A stretch of 8,106 bases of DNA, from the NCBI GenBank assembly GCA_009787745.1, contig WQST01000109.1:1-8106 (forward strand). The letters are read 5' to 3'. Made by a program: the position numbers and the translations under genes. The notes under the pieces were generated by a model that worked only from the letters and a program-made list of their open reading frames with translations, ran no database searches and was not told the DNA's origin. This DNA is from Lachnospiraceae bacterium. Lineage in GTDB: Bacteria > Bacillota > Clostridia > Lachnospirales > Lachnospiraceae. Every line of letters begins with the position of its first letter. Positions within the stretch are counted from its first letter, which is position 1. Positions 1 through 6,834 of this stretch are shown one piece after another.

Positions 1-1
1 T

Positions 2-415
2 ATCGACGGCACTAACGCTTCTGACGACGCTTCCGACCGTCCCGGAATGAAAGCTTTGGCGGAACTTAAAGTTCGCTCGCCGCTTCGTGAATGCGGTATC
101 ACGAAAGACGAGGTGCGCCGTTTTTCTAAAGAAGCGGGCTTATTCACTTTTGACAAACCTGCTTATGCTTGTCTTGCCACACGCATACCCACCGGCCGCC
201 CTATTACCGGTGAATTATTGGAAAAAGTGGAGCTGGCGGAGAATGCCTTATTTAAATTGGGATTTAGTGATTTTCGGGTTAGAGTTTTTGCAGAAGCGGC
301 GCGGCTTCAATTTCCTGAGCGTTATATAAGCGAAGTACTCAAGAAAAGAACAGAAATAATCAAAGCGATAAAACCGGTTTTTCCGCTTGTATTATTGGAT
401 TTAGAAGGGAGATAA
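2..415 (+). CDS. larE: LarE, ATP-dependent sacrificial sulfur transferase (5'-truncated by window edge)
   Basis: Only the C-terminal 137 residues are present; the frame is open from base 2 and the N-terminal ATP-pyrophosphatase part with its PP-loop lies before the window. LarE activates the carboxylate of the pyridinium dicarboxylate mononucleotide by adenylation and donates sulfur to it, in two rounds, during synthesis of the nickel-pincer nucleotide. The fragment opens with the family's DGTN motif (fragment residues 2-5), followed by VRSPL (24-28), a DKPAYACLATRIPTG stretch, and a RVRVFAEAARLQFPE stretch typical of the LarE C-terminus. Two cysteines are visible, in RECG and YACLATR. The second lies in the loop that carries the sacrificial or cluster-binding cysteine in characterised members, but which chemistry applies here cannot be decided from this fragment. 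The stop codon is two bases before larB, and the larB ribosome binding site lies inside the larE end, so the two genes are coupled. Confidence 0.93.
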   Translation: MDGTNASDDASDRPGMKALAELKVRSPLRECGITKDEVRRFSKEAGLFTFDKPAYACLATRIPTGRPITGELLEKVELAENALFKLGFSDFRVRVFAEAARLQFPERYISEVLKKRTEIIKAIKPVFPLVLLDLEGR

Positions 416-417
416 AT

Positions 418-1173
418 ATGACCCAAAAGCAAACACTGGAAATGCTCGATAAAATCAAAAACGGAGAGCTTTCCCCTGAAGAAGCCGTGCTTAAGCTTCG
501 AATGGAACCGTTCGAGGATTTGGGGTATGTCAAACTTGACCATCACCGTGAGCTTCGCCAGGGGATCGCGGAAGTAATCTACGGGGCAGGAAAAACGCCT
601 GAGCAAATCGTTGGGATTGCGGATGCGATGGTTAAAAGGGGGCAGAATCTTATCTTAATCACCCGCATACCGCCGGAAGCTTGCGCCGCATTAGCAGTTA
701 AATTTTCATTTAACTATCACGAAATGGCGCGTATCGGGATAATCGGCGAGATGCCGAAGCCTGATGGCATCGGAAAAATCGTCGTTGCGACAGGCGGGAC
801 AAGCGATATGCCTATCGCCGAAGAAGCGGCACTAACCGCCGAAGCATTGGGGAATGAAGTCGTTCGTTTGTATGATGTCGGTGTTGCGGGGCTTAACAGG
901 TTACTTTCGCGTCTGGATGTCATTATGGAAGCACAGGTTATCGTCGCCATCGCCGGTATGGAAGGCGCACTGGCAAGTGTAATCGGCGGGTTGGCGGATT
1001 GCCCGGTTATCGCCGTTCCGACCAGTATCGGCTATGGTGCTTCATTCGGCGGATTATCGGCGCTTCTAACGATGCTCAATTCCTGCGCCAGCGGTGTTAG
1101 CGTCGTAAATATTGATAATGGGTTCGGCGGCGGGTATCTGGCGAGTATGATAAACCATCAGAGAATAAAATAG
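418..1173 (+). CDS. larB: LarB, nickel-pincer cofactor biosynthesis carboxylase/hydrolase
   Basis: The protein has 251 residues, the usual LarB length. LarB carries out the first step of NPN synthesis: it carboxylates C5 of the pyridinium ring of nicotinic acid adenine dinucleotide and hydrolyses the phosphoanhydride, giving a dicarboxylated mononucleotide and AMP. The N-terminal part (to about residue 85) includes YGAGKTPEQIVGIA. The C-terminal part resembles PurE/AIR carboxylase: VVATGGTSDMPIAEEAALTA, VRLYDVGVAGLNRLL, VAIAGMEGALASVIGGLADC, PTSIGYGASFGGLSALL, then LNSCASGVSVVNIDNGFGGGY near the end. These are close matches to the family. The ATG is preceded by a GAAGGGAG ribosome binding site (404-411) and sits two bases after the larE stop. 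The product LarB makes is the substrate for LarE, so the gene order fits the pathway. Confidence 0.95.
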   Translation: MTQKQTLEMLDKIKNGELSPEEAVLKLRMEPFEDLGYVKLDHHRELRQGIAEVIYGAGKTPEQIVGIADAMVKRGQNLILITRIPPEACAALAVKFSFNYHEMARIGIIGEMPKPDGIGKIVVATGGTSDMPIAEEAALTAEALGNEVVRLYDVGVAGLNRLLSRLDVIMEAQVIVAIAGMEGALASVIGGLADCPVIAVPTSIGYGASFGGLSALLTMLNSCASGVSVVNIDNGFGGGYLASMINHQRIK

Positions 1174-1270
1174 CAACCGTTATTTATTGCCTTTATGAGA
1201 TTCTTTGATTCGTTTAGGATGATATTAAATAACATATGATATGTAATTTGAAGATAAATGGAGAATTAGT

Positions 1271-1300
1271 GTGAAAACTCCGTTTTCACTTATTATTTTT
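1271..1300 (+). terminator. Hairpin with T-rich tail between larB and larC (terminator or attenuator candidate)
   Basis: GTGAAAAC (1271-1278) and GTTTTCAC (1282-1289) form a perfect 8-bp stem with a 3-base loop. The tail TTATTATTTTT (1290-1300) follows directly. The structure lies 97 bases after the larB stop and only 11 bases before the larC Shine-Dalgarno. The stem has only three G-C pairs, so it would terminate weakly. It could reduce read-through from larEB into larC, or stabilise an mRNA end. No convincing separate promoter for larC was found in the 149-base gap. Confidence 0.45.
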
Positions 1301-1311
1301 GCAGAATGCAT

Positions 1312-1317
1312 GGAGGA
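1312..1317 (+). promoter_or_regulatory. Ribosome binding site that fixes the larC start
   Basis: GGAGGA lies 5 bases before the ATG at 1323. The frame is also open from an upstream TTG at 1299, but that start would place this site inside the coding region and has no Shine-Dalgarno of its own. The ATG at 1323 also begins the family-typical MKTLYF N-terminus. Confidence 0.8.
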
Positions 1318-1322
1318 TTATT

Positions 1323-2579
1323 ATGAAAACACTTTATTTCGAATGCAATATGGGTGCGGCAGGTGATATGATGATGGCAGCTTTGCTTGAATTACATGAC
1401 GACCCCGAAGCGTTTCTTGATAGATTAAATAAAATCGGACTTTCGGGCGTGAAAGTGATGGCCGCGCCTTCTGTTAAGCATGGCATAACGGGAACGCATA
1501 TCAAAGTAATGATCAACGGCGCGGAAGAAAGCACGCACGAACATATCCATGAGGAATGCCATGACCACGGTCACAGCCATGATCACGGTCACAGCCATGA
1601 CCACGGTCATACCCACAGTCATGACCACGACCACAGTCACGACCATACCCACAACACCTACCACCACATCGAACACTTAATCAACCACCTAAACACATCA
1701 CCCGGGGTCAAAGAAAACGCATTAGGTGTCTACAAGCTAATCGCCGATGCCGAAAGCCATGCCCATGGAGTACCAATCGAGCAGATTCATTTCCACGAAG
1801 TCGGGGAGATGGATGCCGTCGCTGACATAATCGGCGTTTGCATGTTAATAGAAGAACTGGCGCCGGATAAAATTCTATCTTCCCCCATCAACACAGGCAA
1901 GGGACAAGTGCGCTGCGCACACGGCATTTTACCCGTCCCCGCACCCGCAACGGCGCATATTTTGCAGGGCATCCCGATATATAACGATCGGATAAACGGC
2001 GAGCTATGCACCCCAACGGGCGCGGCACTACTAAAATATTTCGTCAGTGAATACAAAGATATGCCGGTTTTAGCCGTTGATAAGATTGGCTACGGCATGG
2101 GAAAAAAAGATTTCGAAAGAGCTAATTGCCTCCGCGCCTATCTGGGAAAAAGCACCGAGAGCAGTGAAGAGGTCGCCGAACTCGTCTGTAATTTAGACGA
2201 TATGACATCGGAAGCCTTGGCTTTTGCTCAGGAAATATTATTTGAAGCGGGGGCGCTTGATGTATATACGACGCCGATCATCATGAAAAAGGGCCGTGCC
2301 GCGATGAAATTTACTTGCATGTGCCATGCCGGGGATAAAGATAAAATGCTCCCCCTCATTTTTAAGCATACGACGACCATCGGTATCAGGGAGTATTCAT
2401 GCCAAAGGTACACCCTGCATAAAGAACAAACCGAAATACAAACCGAGTATGGCGCGGTGAAAATAAAAACATCCCATGGCTTTGGCATTAAAAAAACCAA
2501 ACCCGAATACGACGACCTCGCCGCAATTGCCCGCGAAAATGGCATGTCACTACAAGAACTATTCGAAATTTTGCGATAA
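1323..2579 (+). CDS. larC: LarC, nickel insertion protein (cyclometallase), single-frame form with His-rich loop
   Basis: The protein has 418 residues from the ATG at 1323. LarC inserts nickel into the bis-thiocarboxylated pyridinium mononucleotide in a CTP-dependent reaction, forming Ni-C and Ni-S bonds and completing the NPN cofactor. Visible family features are MKTLYFECNMGAAGDM at the N-terminus, a His-rich stretch at residues 72-118 (22 histidines, mostly in DHGHSH-type repeats), IEQIHFHEVGEMDAVADIIG, LCTPTGAALL, and a C-terminal LarC2-like domain with CNLDDMTSEALAFA, GALDVYTTPIIMKKGR and a TTIGIRE segment. In Lactiplantibacillus plantarum the two halves are encoded as larC1 and larC2 and joined by a ribosomal frameshift; here they are one continuous frame. 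The His-rich segment most likely binds or stores nickel, by analogy with His-rich metallochaperones. The gene follows larB by 149 bases. Confidence 0.95.
   Translation: MKTLYFECNMGAAGDMMMAALLELHDDPEAFLDRLNKIGLSGVKVMAAPSVKHGITGTHIKVMINGAEESTHEHIHEECHDHGHSHDHGHSHDHGHTHSHDHDHSHDHTHNTYHHIEHLINHLNTSPGVKENALGVYKLIADAESHAHGVPIEQIHFHEVGEMDAVADIIGVCMLIEELAPDKILSSPINTGKGQVRCAHGILPVPAPATAHILQGIPIYNDRINGELCTPTGAALLKYFVSEYKDMPVLAVDKIGYGMGKKDFERANCLRAYLGKSTESSEEVAELVCNLDDMTSEALAFAQEILFEAGALDVYTTPIIMKKGRAAMKFTCMCHAGDKDKMLPLIFKHTTTIGIREYSCQRYTLHKEQTEIQTEYGAVKIKTSHGFGIKKTKPEYDDLAAIARENGMSLQELFEILR
1559..1612 (+). repeat. Three tandem 18-bp units in the His-rich part of larC
   Basis: Three adjacent 18-base units (1559-1576, 1577-1594, 1595-1612), each close to CCATGACCACGGTCACAG, encode the HDHGHS/HDHGHT repeats. 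They differ at a few positions, and the third diverges at its end. More degenerate His-Asp codons continue to about 1660. The pattern suggests expansion by slippage or unequal recombination, so the number of units may vary between strains. Confidence 0.8.
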
Positions 2580-2632
2580 ATATATGTGAAAGTGAATAGT
2601 AACCAAAAAATCCTAATAATGTCAATATATAC

Positions 2633-2661
2633 TTGCTTTATACTTATTTATTGGATAAAAT
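2633..2661 (+). promoter_or_regulatory. Candidate promoter for the S1-domain gene
   Basis: TTGCTT (2633-2638) and TAAAAT (2656-2661) are separated by 17 bases in an AT-rich stretch between larC and the S1-domain gene. The -10 box is good (5 of 6 bases) but the -35 box is weak (3 of 6). An overlapping TATGAT at 2661-2666 is a second possible -10. Initiation about 30 bases before the chosen ATG would separate this pair of genes from the lar genes. Confidence 0.4.
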
Positions 2662-2702
2662 ATGATAAGCTTTATACATCCCAACAGATAGTGAGGTTTA
2701 CA

Positions 2703-3635
2703 ATGGAGACGAAAAGAGAACCCGTAATCGCAGAAACACCCATCGAATCAATGACTGATTATACGAAGGAACTTGAGGCATCTTTCCGCAAAATAAATGA
2801 AGGTGATATTATTTCAGGCACCGTCATTGCCGTGAATGAAGAAGAAGTGACCCTCGATCTTCGGTATTATACACAAGGCATCATCAAAGCCGCAGACATG
2901 AGTAAAGCCCCCGATTTTTCCATTATCCGGGATATAAAAGTTGGTGATACGATTGAGGCGACCGTTATGAAAGCGGACGACGGGCATGGAAGCATCCGCC
3001 TGTCGCGGATTTTGGCTAATCAAATTCTGGCATGGGATAAGCTTGAAACATATTTAAACGAAGCCCGCGATTTTGAGGTGAAGATTAGCGGCGTTACTAA
3101 CGGCGGGGTAATCTGCTATCTTGAAGATATGCGCGGCTTTATCCCGGCATCCCACTTGGCGCTTAGCTTTGTGGAGGACGTCAATCCCTGGCTCAATAAA
3201 ACGATTAAAGCGCGGGTAATTGCTGTTGACCGCACAAAGGAAAAACTAATTTTGTCCGCCAAAGCAATTCTTAAAGAAGAAGCGAAAGCCATGCGTGACC
3301 GCAAAATCGCAATGATTATTCCGAACAGTATTTTAGAAGGAAAAGTAGAAAGTTTGACGGATTTCGGCGCTTTCATTAATTTGGGCGACGGCATCAGCGG
3401 ACTTGTCCATATATCCCAGATTTCCCGGCAACGCATCAAAAAAGCCGCCGATATCCTAAGCATCGGTGAGCAAGTTAAGGTAAAAGTCCTTAAAGTAAAT
3501 GACGGCAAAATATCGCTTAGTATCAAGGCATTAGAAGAAGATGAGCCTGTCGAAGTGCTTGAAGAATTAAATTATCAATCAGAGGGTGAACTGACCACTT
3601 CGTTAGGCAGTTTATTTGCGAATATCAAGTTATAA
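2703..3635 (+). CDS. S1 RNA-binding domain protein (three S1 domains, RpsA-like)
   Basis: The protein has 310 residues from the ATG at 2703. It holds three S1 (OB-fold) RNA-binding domains: about residues 33-104 (starts GDIISGTVIAVNEEEVTLDL), 121-190 (FEVKISGVTNGGVICYL, then GFIPASHL) and 208-276. The third is the most canonical, with GKVESLTDFGAFINLGDGISGLVHISQIS. Family members include ribosomal protein S1 and its shorter Firmicute homologues, which bind mRNA or ribosomes in the cytoplasm. With three domains this one resembles those more than a full six-domain S1. The start was chosen because a GTGAGG ribosome binding site (2691-2696) precedes the ATG. An in-frame GTG at 2586 would add a 39-residue hydrophobic, AT-rich leader overlapping the likely promoter and unlike any S1 protein. 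The GGDEF gene follows after 50 bases. The exact role (translation factor or RNA stability) cannot be told from sequence. Confidence 0.85.
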   Translation: METKREPVIAETPIESMTDYTKELEASFRKINEGDIISGTVIAVNEEEVTLDLRYYTQGIIKAADMSKAPDFSIIRDIKVGDTIEATVMKADDGHGSIRLSRILANQILAWDKLETYLNEARDFEVKISGVTNGGVICYLEDMRGFIPASHLALSFVEDVNPWLNKTIKARVIAVDRTKEKLILSAKAILKEEAKAMRDRKIAMIIPNSILEGKVESLTDFGAFINLGDGISGLVHISQISRQRIKKAADILSIGEQVKVKVLKVNDGKISLSIKALEEDEPVEVLEELNYQSEGELTTSLGSLFANIKL

Positions 3636-3685
3636 GCTAAGTTCATTTATAGCTTCGCCTGAGAATAAAGATATCGGAGGAATAA

Positions 3686-4594
3686 ATGCAAGAATATGTA
3701 AAAGACCGAATCCTGATTGTCGATGATGAAAAGGTTAATCTGGATGCCCTTAATCATATCTTGAAGAATGAATATACCGTTTATGTCGCCAAAACAGGCG
3801 CGATGGCAATTGCCCGCGCCGAGCAAGATAAGCCTGACTTGATTTTACTTGATATTGTCTTGCCTGATATGAGCGGTTACGATGTACTTAAGGAATTAAA
3901 GGAAAATATTAATACCAAAGCGATTCCGATTATTTTTATCACCGAGCTTAATAATGTTTCCGACCAGGAGCGCGGTTTTTTACTGGGAGCGGCTGATTTT
4001 ATTACGAAACCGTTTAGTAACGCGATTATCAAAGCGAGGGTCAGAACGCACCTTAAGTCAGCGAAACAAATGCGGACGATTGAACAGTTATGTACGATGG
4101 ATCCGTTGACAGAAATCGCCAATAAGAGCCAATTCGATGAGTTTTTGGCGGCCGAATGGGAAAAAGCGGTTCGTGACAATAAACCGATCAGTATTTTAAA
4201 CATTGATTTAGATTTATTTAAACAATACAATGATACCTATGGTTATTTACAAGGCGATGTTCTTTTGCAAAGCCTTGTTCAGGTTTTGGTTGCGCATATC
4301 CGCCCCGAGATTGATTTGGCGGCACGTATCGGCGGAGAAGAATTTGCCGTTATTTTACTGGACACTGATTTGACGGCGGCGACGGTCATGGCGGAAGAGA
4401 TTTGCTTGGCAGCGTCAATAAAAGAAATCCCCAGCATGGGCTACTCCGCGACTCAAATGACAGTCAGCATCGGCGTCGCGGTCAAAACACCGAATGCCGA
4501 TGATGATATCCGCGAATTTTTAGAAGAAGCAGACCGAAAACTTAAGAAAGCGAAAAGCTTTGGACGGAATCAGGTTTGTACGTCGTTGGAATGA
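3686..4594 (+). CDS. Response regulator with GGDEF domain (PleD-like diguanylate cyclase)
   Basis: The protein has 302 residues and a strong GGAGG site 5 bases before the ATG. The receiver domain (about residues 7-123) has the acidic pair D13-D14, phosphoacceptor D56 in LILLDIVLPDMSGYD, T86 and K108 in ADFITKPF, so all phosphotransfer residues are present. The GGDEF domain (about 135-300) carries DPLTEIANKSQFD, IDLDLFKQYND with the metal-binding aspartates, and GGEEF at 216-220, so cyclic di-GMP synthesis from two GTP is expected. The inhibitory RxxD site, normally five residues before GGEEF, reads PEID, with an arginine one position too early (R206). No membrane segment or signal peptide is visible, so it is cytoplasmic and needs a partner histidine kinase, none of which is in the window. 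It probably shares a transcript with the S1 gene. A role as a degenerate cyclic di-GMP sensor is less likely because the active-site residues are intact. Confidence 0.92.
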   Translation: MQEYVKDRILIVDDEKVNLDALNHILKNEYTVYVAKTGAMAIARAEQDKPDLILLDIVLPDMSGYDVLKELKENINTKAIPIIFITELNNVSDQERGFLLGAADFITKPFSNAIIKARVRTHLKSAKQMRTIEQLCTMDPLTEIANKSQFDEFLAAEWEKAVRDNKPISILNIDLDLFKQYNDTYGYLQGDVLLQSLVQVLVAHIRPEIDLAARIGGEEFAVILLDTDLTAATVMAEEICLAASIKEIPSMGYSATQMTVSIGVAVKTPNADDDIREFLEEADRKLKKAKSFGRNQVCTSLE

Positions 4595-4616
4595 GTTGTT
4601 CCCGAATTAATGATAT

Positions 4617-4660
4617 AAGGCGGTATCCTGATGAATCGGAAGACCGCCTTTAAATACTTT
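4617..4660. terminator. Hairpin terminator between the convergent GGDEF and buk genes
   Basis: AAGGCGGT (4617-4624) pairs perfectly with ACCGCCTT (4643-4650), and the loop contains further short complementarity (TCC with GGA). On the plus strand it is followed by TTTAAATACTTT, a moderately T-rich tail; the minus-strand side is AT-rich but less so. It starts 22 bases after the GGDEF stop and ends 26 bases before the buk stop, so it may serve both directions. Confidence 0.6.
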
Positions 4661-4675
4661 ATCAGAATATAGCGC

Positions 4676-5743
4676 TTAATAATCCTTCGCTTCTTCCTCC
4701 CCATTCAAAACCCGAAGCCCGCCTTGCACAAGAGCAAGCAACTCATCTTCACCGGGGAAAACGGTGATGGGAGCGATCCATTCTGAGCGTTCGGAGAGGG
4801 AAGCCGTGACTGATTTATTGTATGCAATACCGCCTGTTATCAGAATTTGGTCAACCTTTCCTTTAAGAACACATGCCATTGAACCGATGTCTTTACTGAT
4901 TTGCAGAATCATCGCATCACGAACCAGCTTCCATTCAGCATTACCTTCGGCGACCTGCTTTTCGACTTCCTGCATATTATTAATCCCAAGGTAAGCATTG
5001 AGTCCGCCGCCGCCTGTGATTTTCTTTAACATTTCTTTTTCGGTAAATTTGCCCGAATAACACATTCTGATTAGTGCGCCCGAAGGTACGCCCCCCGCAC
5101 GCTCGGGCGAGAAAGCGCCGTCGCCGTCCAAAGCGTTGAAAACATCAATAATTTTTCCTTTTTCATGGGCGCCGACAGAAATCCCGCCGCCCAGATGAAC
5201 GACGATCAAATTAAGGTCGTCATAATGGCGTCCTGTTTCGCGGGCATAGCGCTTCGCAATCGCCTTTTGGTTAAGCGCATGGAAAATGCTGACGCGAGGA
5301 AGTTCAGGAACTCCGGAAAGTCTGGCTTCCGGCATCAGTTCATCGACCACGACAGGATCAACGATAAAAGCGGGAATTGAAAGTTGGTCGGCGATTTCTT
5401 TGGCAATCAGCCCGCCTAAATTCGAAGCATGTTCACCGCGCTCGCTTTTTTTGAGATCGGCAATCAGCTTATCGCAAACGATATATGTCCCGCTGACAAT
5501 CGGTTTAAGCAAGCCGCCGCGGCCGACAACCATCCCGAGGGAATTGATATCAAAGTTTTTTTCCGCGAAAAAATTCATAATAATATTTTTGCGAAAGTCT
5601 TTTTGAGCGGCTATTGAATCATAGCCGGCGATTTCTTCGGTGGTATGTCTTAAGGTTTCCTCAAAAAGGAGGTTTTCATCTTCGAAAATCCCAATTTTGG
5701 TTGAGGTGGAACCCGGGTTGATAATAAGGCTTTTAATTGACAT
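4676..5743 (-). CDS. buk: Butyrate kinase
   Basis: The protein has 355 residues, the normal length for the family (ASKHA fold, acetate kinase relatives). It catalyses butyryl phosphate + ADP to butyrate + ATP, the energy-yielding last step of butyrate fermentation. Visible motifs are the N-terminal phosphate-binding loop INPGSTSTKIGIFE (residues 8-21), RGGLLKP (75-81), VVHLGGGISVGAHEKGKIID with NALDGDGAFSPERAGGVP (181-220), TGGGGLNAYLG (243-253), the adenosine-binding ILITGGIAYN (300-309), and FPGEDELLALVQGGLRVLNGEE near the end. A GAGG ribosome binding site lies 7 bases before the ATG. The gene follows ptb by 27 bases in the same direction, the classic operon pair of clostridia. Branched-chain acyl phosphates could also be substrates; sequence alone does not separate these specificities. 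Confidence 0.95.
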   Translation of the reverse strand: MSIKSLIINPGSTSTKIGIFEDENLLFEETLRHTTEEIAGYDSIAAQKDFRKNIIMNFFAEKNFDINSLGMVVGRGGLLKPIVSGTYIVCDKLIADLKKSERGEHASNLGGLIAKEIADQLSIPAFIVDPVVVDELMPEARLSGVPELPRVSIFHALNQKAIAKRYARETGRHYDDLNLIVVHLGGGISVGAHEKGKIIDVFNALDGDGAFSPERAGGVPSGALIRMCYSGKFTEKEMLKKITGGGGLNAYLGINNMQEVEKQVAEGNAEWKLVRDAMILQISKDIGSMACVLKGKVDQILITGGIAYNKSVTASLSERSEWIAPITVFPGEDELLALVQGGLRVLNGEEEAKDY

Positions 5744-5770
5744 AAGTTTTCCTCTTTTTATTTACAGAAC

Positions 5771-6688
5771 CTATAAGTTTTTCATTTTATCCGCAACGAC
5801 CGCGCCGAGTGCTATGGAATTGACTTTGGATTCGAAATTATCTGAACGTGAAGTCAGGATAACGGGGGCTTTCGTTCCTGTTAAAATATTTCCGTTTTTT
5901 ACGGTTGCGGTGTGTACTAATGCCTTATAAACTAAGTTACCCGCATGGATATCAGGGAAAAGCAAGATATCGGCATCACCCCTAATTTCACGGTCGGTAG
6001 CACCTTTGTGAATAGCGGCTTCGGGGTCGATCGCCAAATCCAAAGAAAGCGGGCCGTCAATAATACATCCCGTAATTTCACCGTCTTTATACATCCGTGT
6101 AAGTTCGGCGGCTTCAACCGTTACCGGCATTTTGGGATTTACGACTTCGACGGCGGCAAGCGGAGCAACTTTAGGGTTTTCGATACCGCAGGCTTCGGTA
6201 ATAATCAATGTATTTTTGATCATATTAACTTTATCTTCAAGGGTCGGGTAAGGGATGAAAGCAACATCGGTCAGGAAAAGTAATTGGTCAATGCCCTCGA
6301 TTTCAAAAACACAAACATGTGAAAGGGCGGCGCCTGTACGAAGGCCGACTTCTTTGTCGAGAACGCTCTTTAAGAAGCTTCTGGTATCAATCAGACCTTT
6401 CATGTACATATCGGCTTCGCCGTCATGGACAAGTTTTACCGCTTTGAGGGCGGCTTCATAATCGTCGGCGACATGAATCACTTCGAAATCGTCCAGCGAA
6501 ATATTTAAGGAATCGGCTACTTCTTTAATTTTAACCTCATCGCCGACTAAAACAGCATTGGCAATCCCCCTGTCTTTCGCCGCTTTAACAGCTTCCAACA
6601 CCGCCGAATCCTGAGCACATGCGATAGCAACTTTTTTCGTCGGGACATCTTTCAGTTTGGCGATTAAATCATCAAATGTTTTTTTCAT
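5771..6688 (-). CDS. ptb: Phosphate butyryltransferase
   Basis: The protein has 305 residues, the usual size. It transfers the butyryl group from CoA to phosphate, making butyryl phosphate for butyrate kinase. It belongs to the phosphate acetyl/butyryltransferase family: KKVAIACAQDSAVLEAVKAA near the N-terminus, YMKGLIDTRSFLKSVL (95-110), a LRTGAALSHVCVFE stretch (116-129), FLTDVAFIPYPTLEDKV, GCIIDGPLSLDLAID (207-221), HKGA, DILLFPDIHAGNLVYKAL (240-257) and a closing ILTSRSDNFESKVNSIALG. The start at 6688 has a GAGG site 5 bases upstream and gives the MKKTFDDLI N-terminus; a longer frame starting at 6745 would add 19 residues without family resemblance and overlap the promoter region. It is the first gene of the ptb-buk operon. 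Confidence 0.95.
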   Translation of the reverse strand: MKKTFDDLIAKLKDVPTKKVAIACAQDSAVLEAVKAAKDRGIANAVLVGDEVKIKEVADSLNISLDDFEVIHVADDYEAALKAVKLVHDGEADMYMKGLIDTRSFLKSVLDKEVGLRTGAALSHVCVFEIEGIDQLLFLTDVAFIPYPTLEDKVNMIKNTLIITEACGIENPKVAPLAAVEVVNPKMPVTVEAAELTRMYKDGEITGCIIDGPLSLDLAIDPEAAIHKGATDREIRGDADILLFPDIHAGNLVYKALVHTATVKNGNILTGTKAPVILTSRSDNFESKVNSIALGAVVADKMKNL

Positions 6689-6735
6689 TCTAACCTCTTT
6701 TGCGTAATGATTAATAACAATTATAAACCGTATAA

Positions 6736-6764
6736 AGCATACCATGGATTTGCCCGAAAATCAA
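6736..6764 (-). promoter_or_regulatory. Candidate promoter for ptb-buk
   Basis: On the minus strand, TTGATT (6764-6759) and TATGCT (6741-6736) are separated by 17 bases, each matching the vegetative consensus at four of six positions. A perfect TATAAT (6725-6720) also lies on this strand but has no good -35 box at normal spacing. Either would give a short leader before the ptb start at 6688. A near-palindrome AAAGAAATTCTTT (6766-6778) sits just upstream and could be an operator. Confidence 0.45.
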
Positions 6765-6810
6765 TAAAGAAATTCTTTTTAAAGGTGCCGGGGGAAACTA
6801 CAAAAACGCA

Positions 6811-6834
6811 GAAAATTTATATATCGAAATTTTC
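6811..6834. repeat. Inverted repeat abutting the T-box promoter
   Basis: GAAAATTT (6811-6818) and AAATTTTC (6827-6834) are perfect 8-base inverted arms separated by 8 bases. The right arm ends on the base before the TTGACA box at 6835. It may act as an AT-rich UP element for RNA polymerase or as a regulator binding site. Confidence 0.55.

Noticed and set aside
1299..1322. TTG start for larC
   Set aside because: It would bury the GGAGGA site inside the gene and adds residues not seen in LarC; the ATG at 1323 fits better.
1559..1660. Short tandem repeat as a CRISPR array
   Set aside because: The units are adjacent without spacers and lie in frame inside larC.
1425..1676. Minus-strand frame opposite the His-rich part of larC, rich in Val and Met and looking like a membrane protein
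   Set aside because: It is the complement of His/Asp codon repeats; the Val/Met composition is an artefact of the repeat.
2586..2702. N-terminal extension of the S1 protein from a GTG at 2586, with a hydrophobic segment like a membrane anchor
   Set aside because: The stretch is very AT-rich, overlaps a plausible promoter, and no S1 protein has such a leader. The ATG at 2703 has a ribosome binding site at normal spacing.
3634..3655. AAGCTA/TAGCTT hairpin after the S1 gene as a terminator
   Set aside because: Only six base pairs, AT-rich, overlaps the stop codon and has no T-run, so read-through into the GGDEF gene is more likely.
5165..5606. Plus-strand open frames inside buk
   Set aside because: They are shadows of the strongly conserved butyrate kinase frame and resemble no family.
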